Assembly: GCF_964199755.1 (NCBI RefSeq) | Contig: NC_133896.1 | Span: 83,419,815-83,483,814 of the forward strand | DNA: 64,000 nt | Direction: 5' to 3' | Source of the DNA: Larus michahellis | Lineage: Eukaryota; Chordata; Aves; Charadriiformes; Laridae | Shown here: in pieces, positions 63,701-64,000 of the stretch | How the letters are laid out: the number at the start of each line of letters is the position of its first letter | Position numbering within the stretch: the stretch's first letter is position 1 | Program-made: the position numbers and the translations under genes | Notes under the pieces: generated by a model | Seen by the model: only the letters and a program-made list of their open reading frames with translations | Told to the model about the DNA's origin: nothing | Database searches by the model: none

Positions 63701-64000
63701 CACAGATCAAAATTTGGGAGTTAGGCACAGCTCCTGCTTAGGAACAGCCTGGCTGTGATGCGCGGAGGACAGAATGCTTCACATCACTTTAGTAACATAC
63801 TTCCCCACTCTTTCAGGAGCAGCTGGAAAAATCTGCCTCCAAATTCATTTGGCAAGAAAGATGAATCAAAGCAAATGAAAAAAGGGAAGCAGGAGCTGAT
63901 CTCAGCGAAGACAAGCTCACTCATGTTCCAAAGTGTACACAGTTCTGCGGAAAACACACACTCTATTATCACTTAATTTTTATTACAACCTCACTGGGGC

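Overview
This is vertebrate, almost certainly avian, nuclear DNA. The genes are split by introns with GT/AG junctions, the base composition is AT-leaning with no operon structure, and the recognisable interspersed repeats are nearly all CR1 LINEs, the dominant bird retroposon, with their typical 3' end (a 'gatgatctttaaggtc..ttccaac' block followed by repeated 'attctatga/attctgtga' words). No bacterial, phage or CRISPR signature was seen.

Two protein-coding genes were reconstructed exon by exon, both on the minus strand in tandem. (1) Positions 476-16619 hold 12 exons of MOXD2 (DBH-like monooxygenase 2), a secreted or ER-lumenal copper type II ascorbate-dependent monooxygenase with an N-terminal DOMON domain. 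All junction phases agree, the frame is open for 537 codons, and both copper sites are present. The C-terminal exon(s) were not found and probably lie left of the window. (2) Positions 25162-51512 hold DYRK4, a dual-specificity tyrosine-regulated CMGC kinase, in 14 phase-consistent exons (about 648 codons). The kinase core and C-terminal tail are secure. The three 5'-most exons are predicted from splice signals and phase, and the start codon is uncertain.

Layout, left to right: a CR1 3' end at the left edge; MOXD2 with moderate introns (one holds a 40-bp tandem repeat in an LTR-like stretch near 6 kb); 8.5 kb of intergenic DNA (16.6-25.2 kb) with one CR1 fragment; DYRK4, whose introns carry at least six CR1 copies, all antisense to the gene, plus a GC-rich proline-coding block at 37.9-38.3 kb; then about 12.5 kb of upstream flank (51.5-64 kb) with no recognised gene and two weak exon candidates.

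The two genes have no known shared pathway: one is a secretory-pathway copper enzyme, the other a cytosolic or nuclear kinase. Their adjacency is positional. No new defence or mobile system was found. The points worth a second look are the intact MOXD2 (a pseudogene in humans), the MOXD2-DYRK4 linkage, the predicted DYRK4 N-terminal exons, the GC-rich intronic block and the uniform CR1 orientation. All homology calls rest on recall of the families, since no search could be run.
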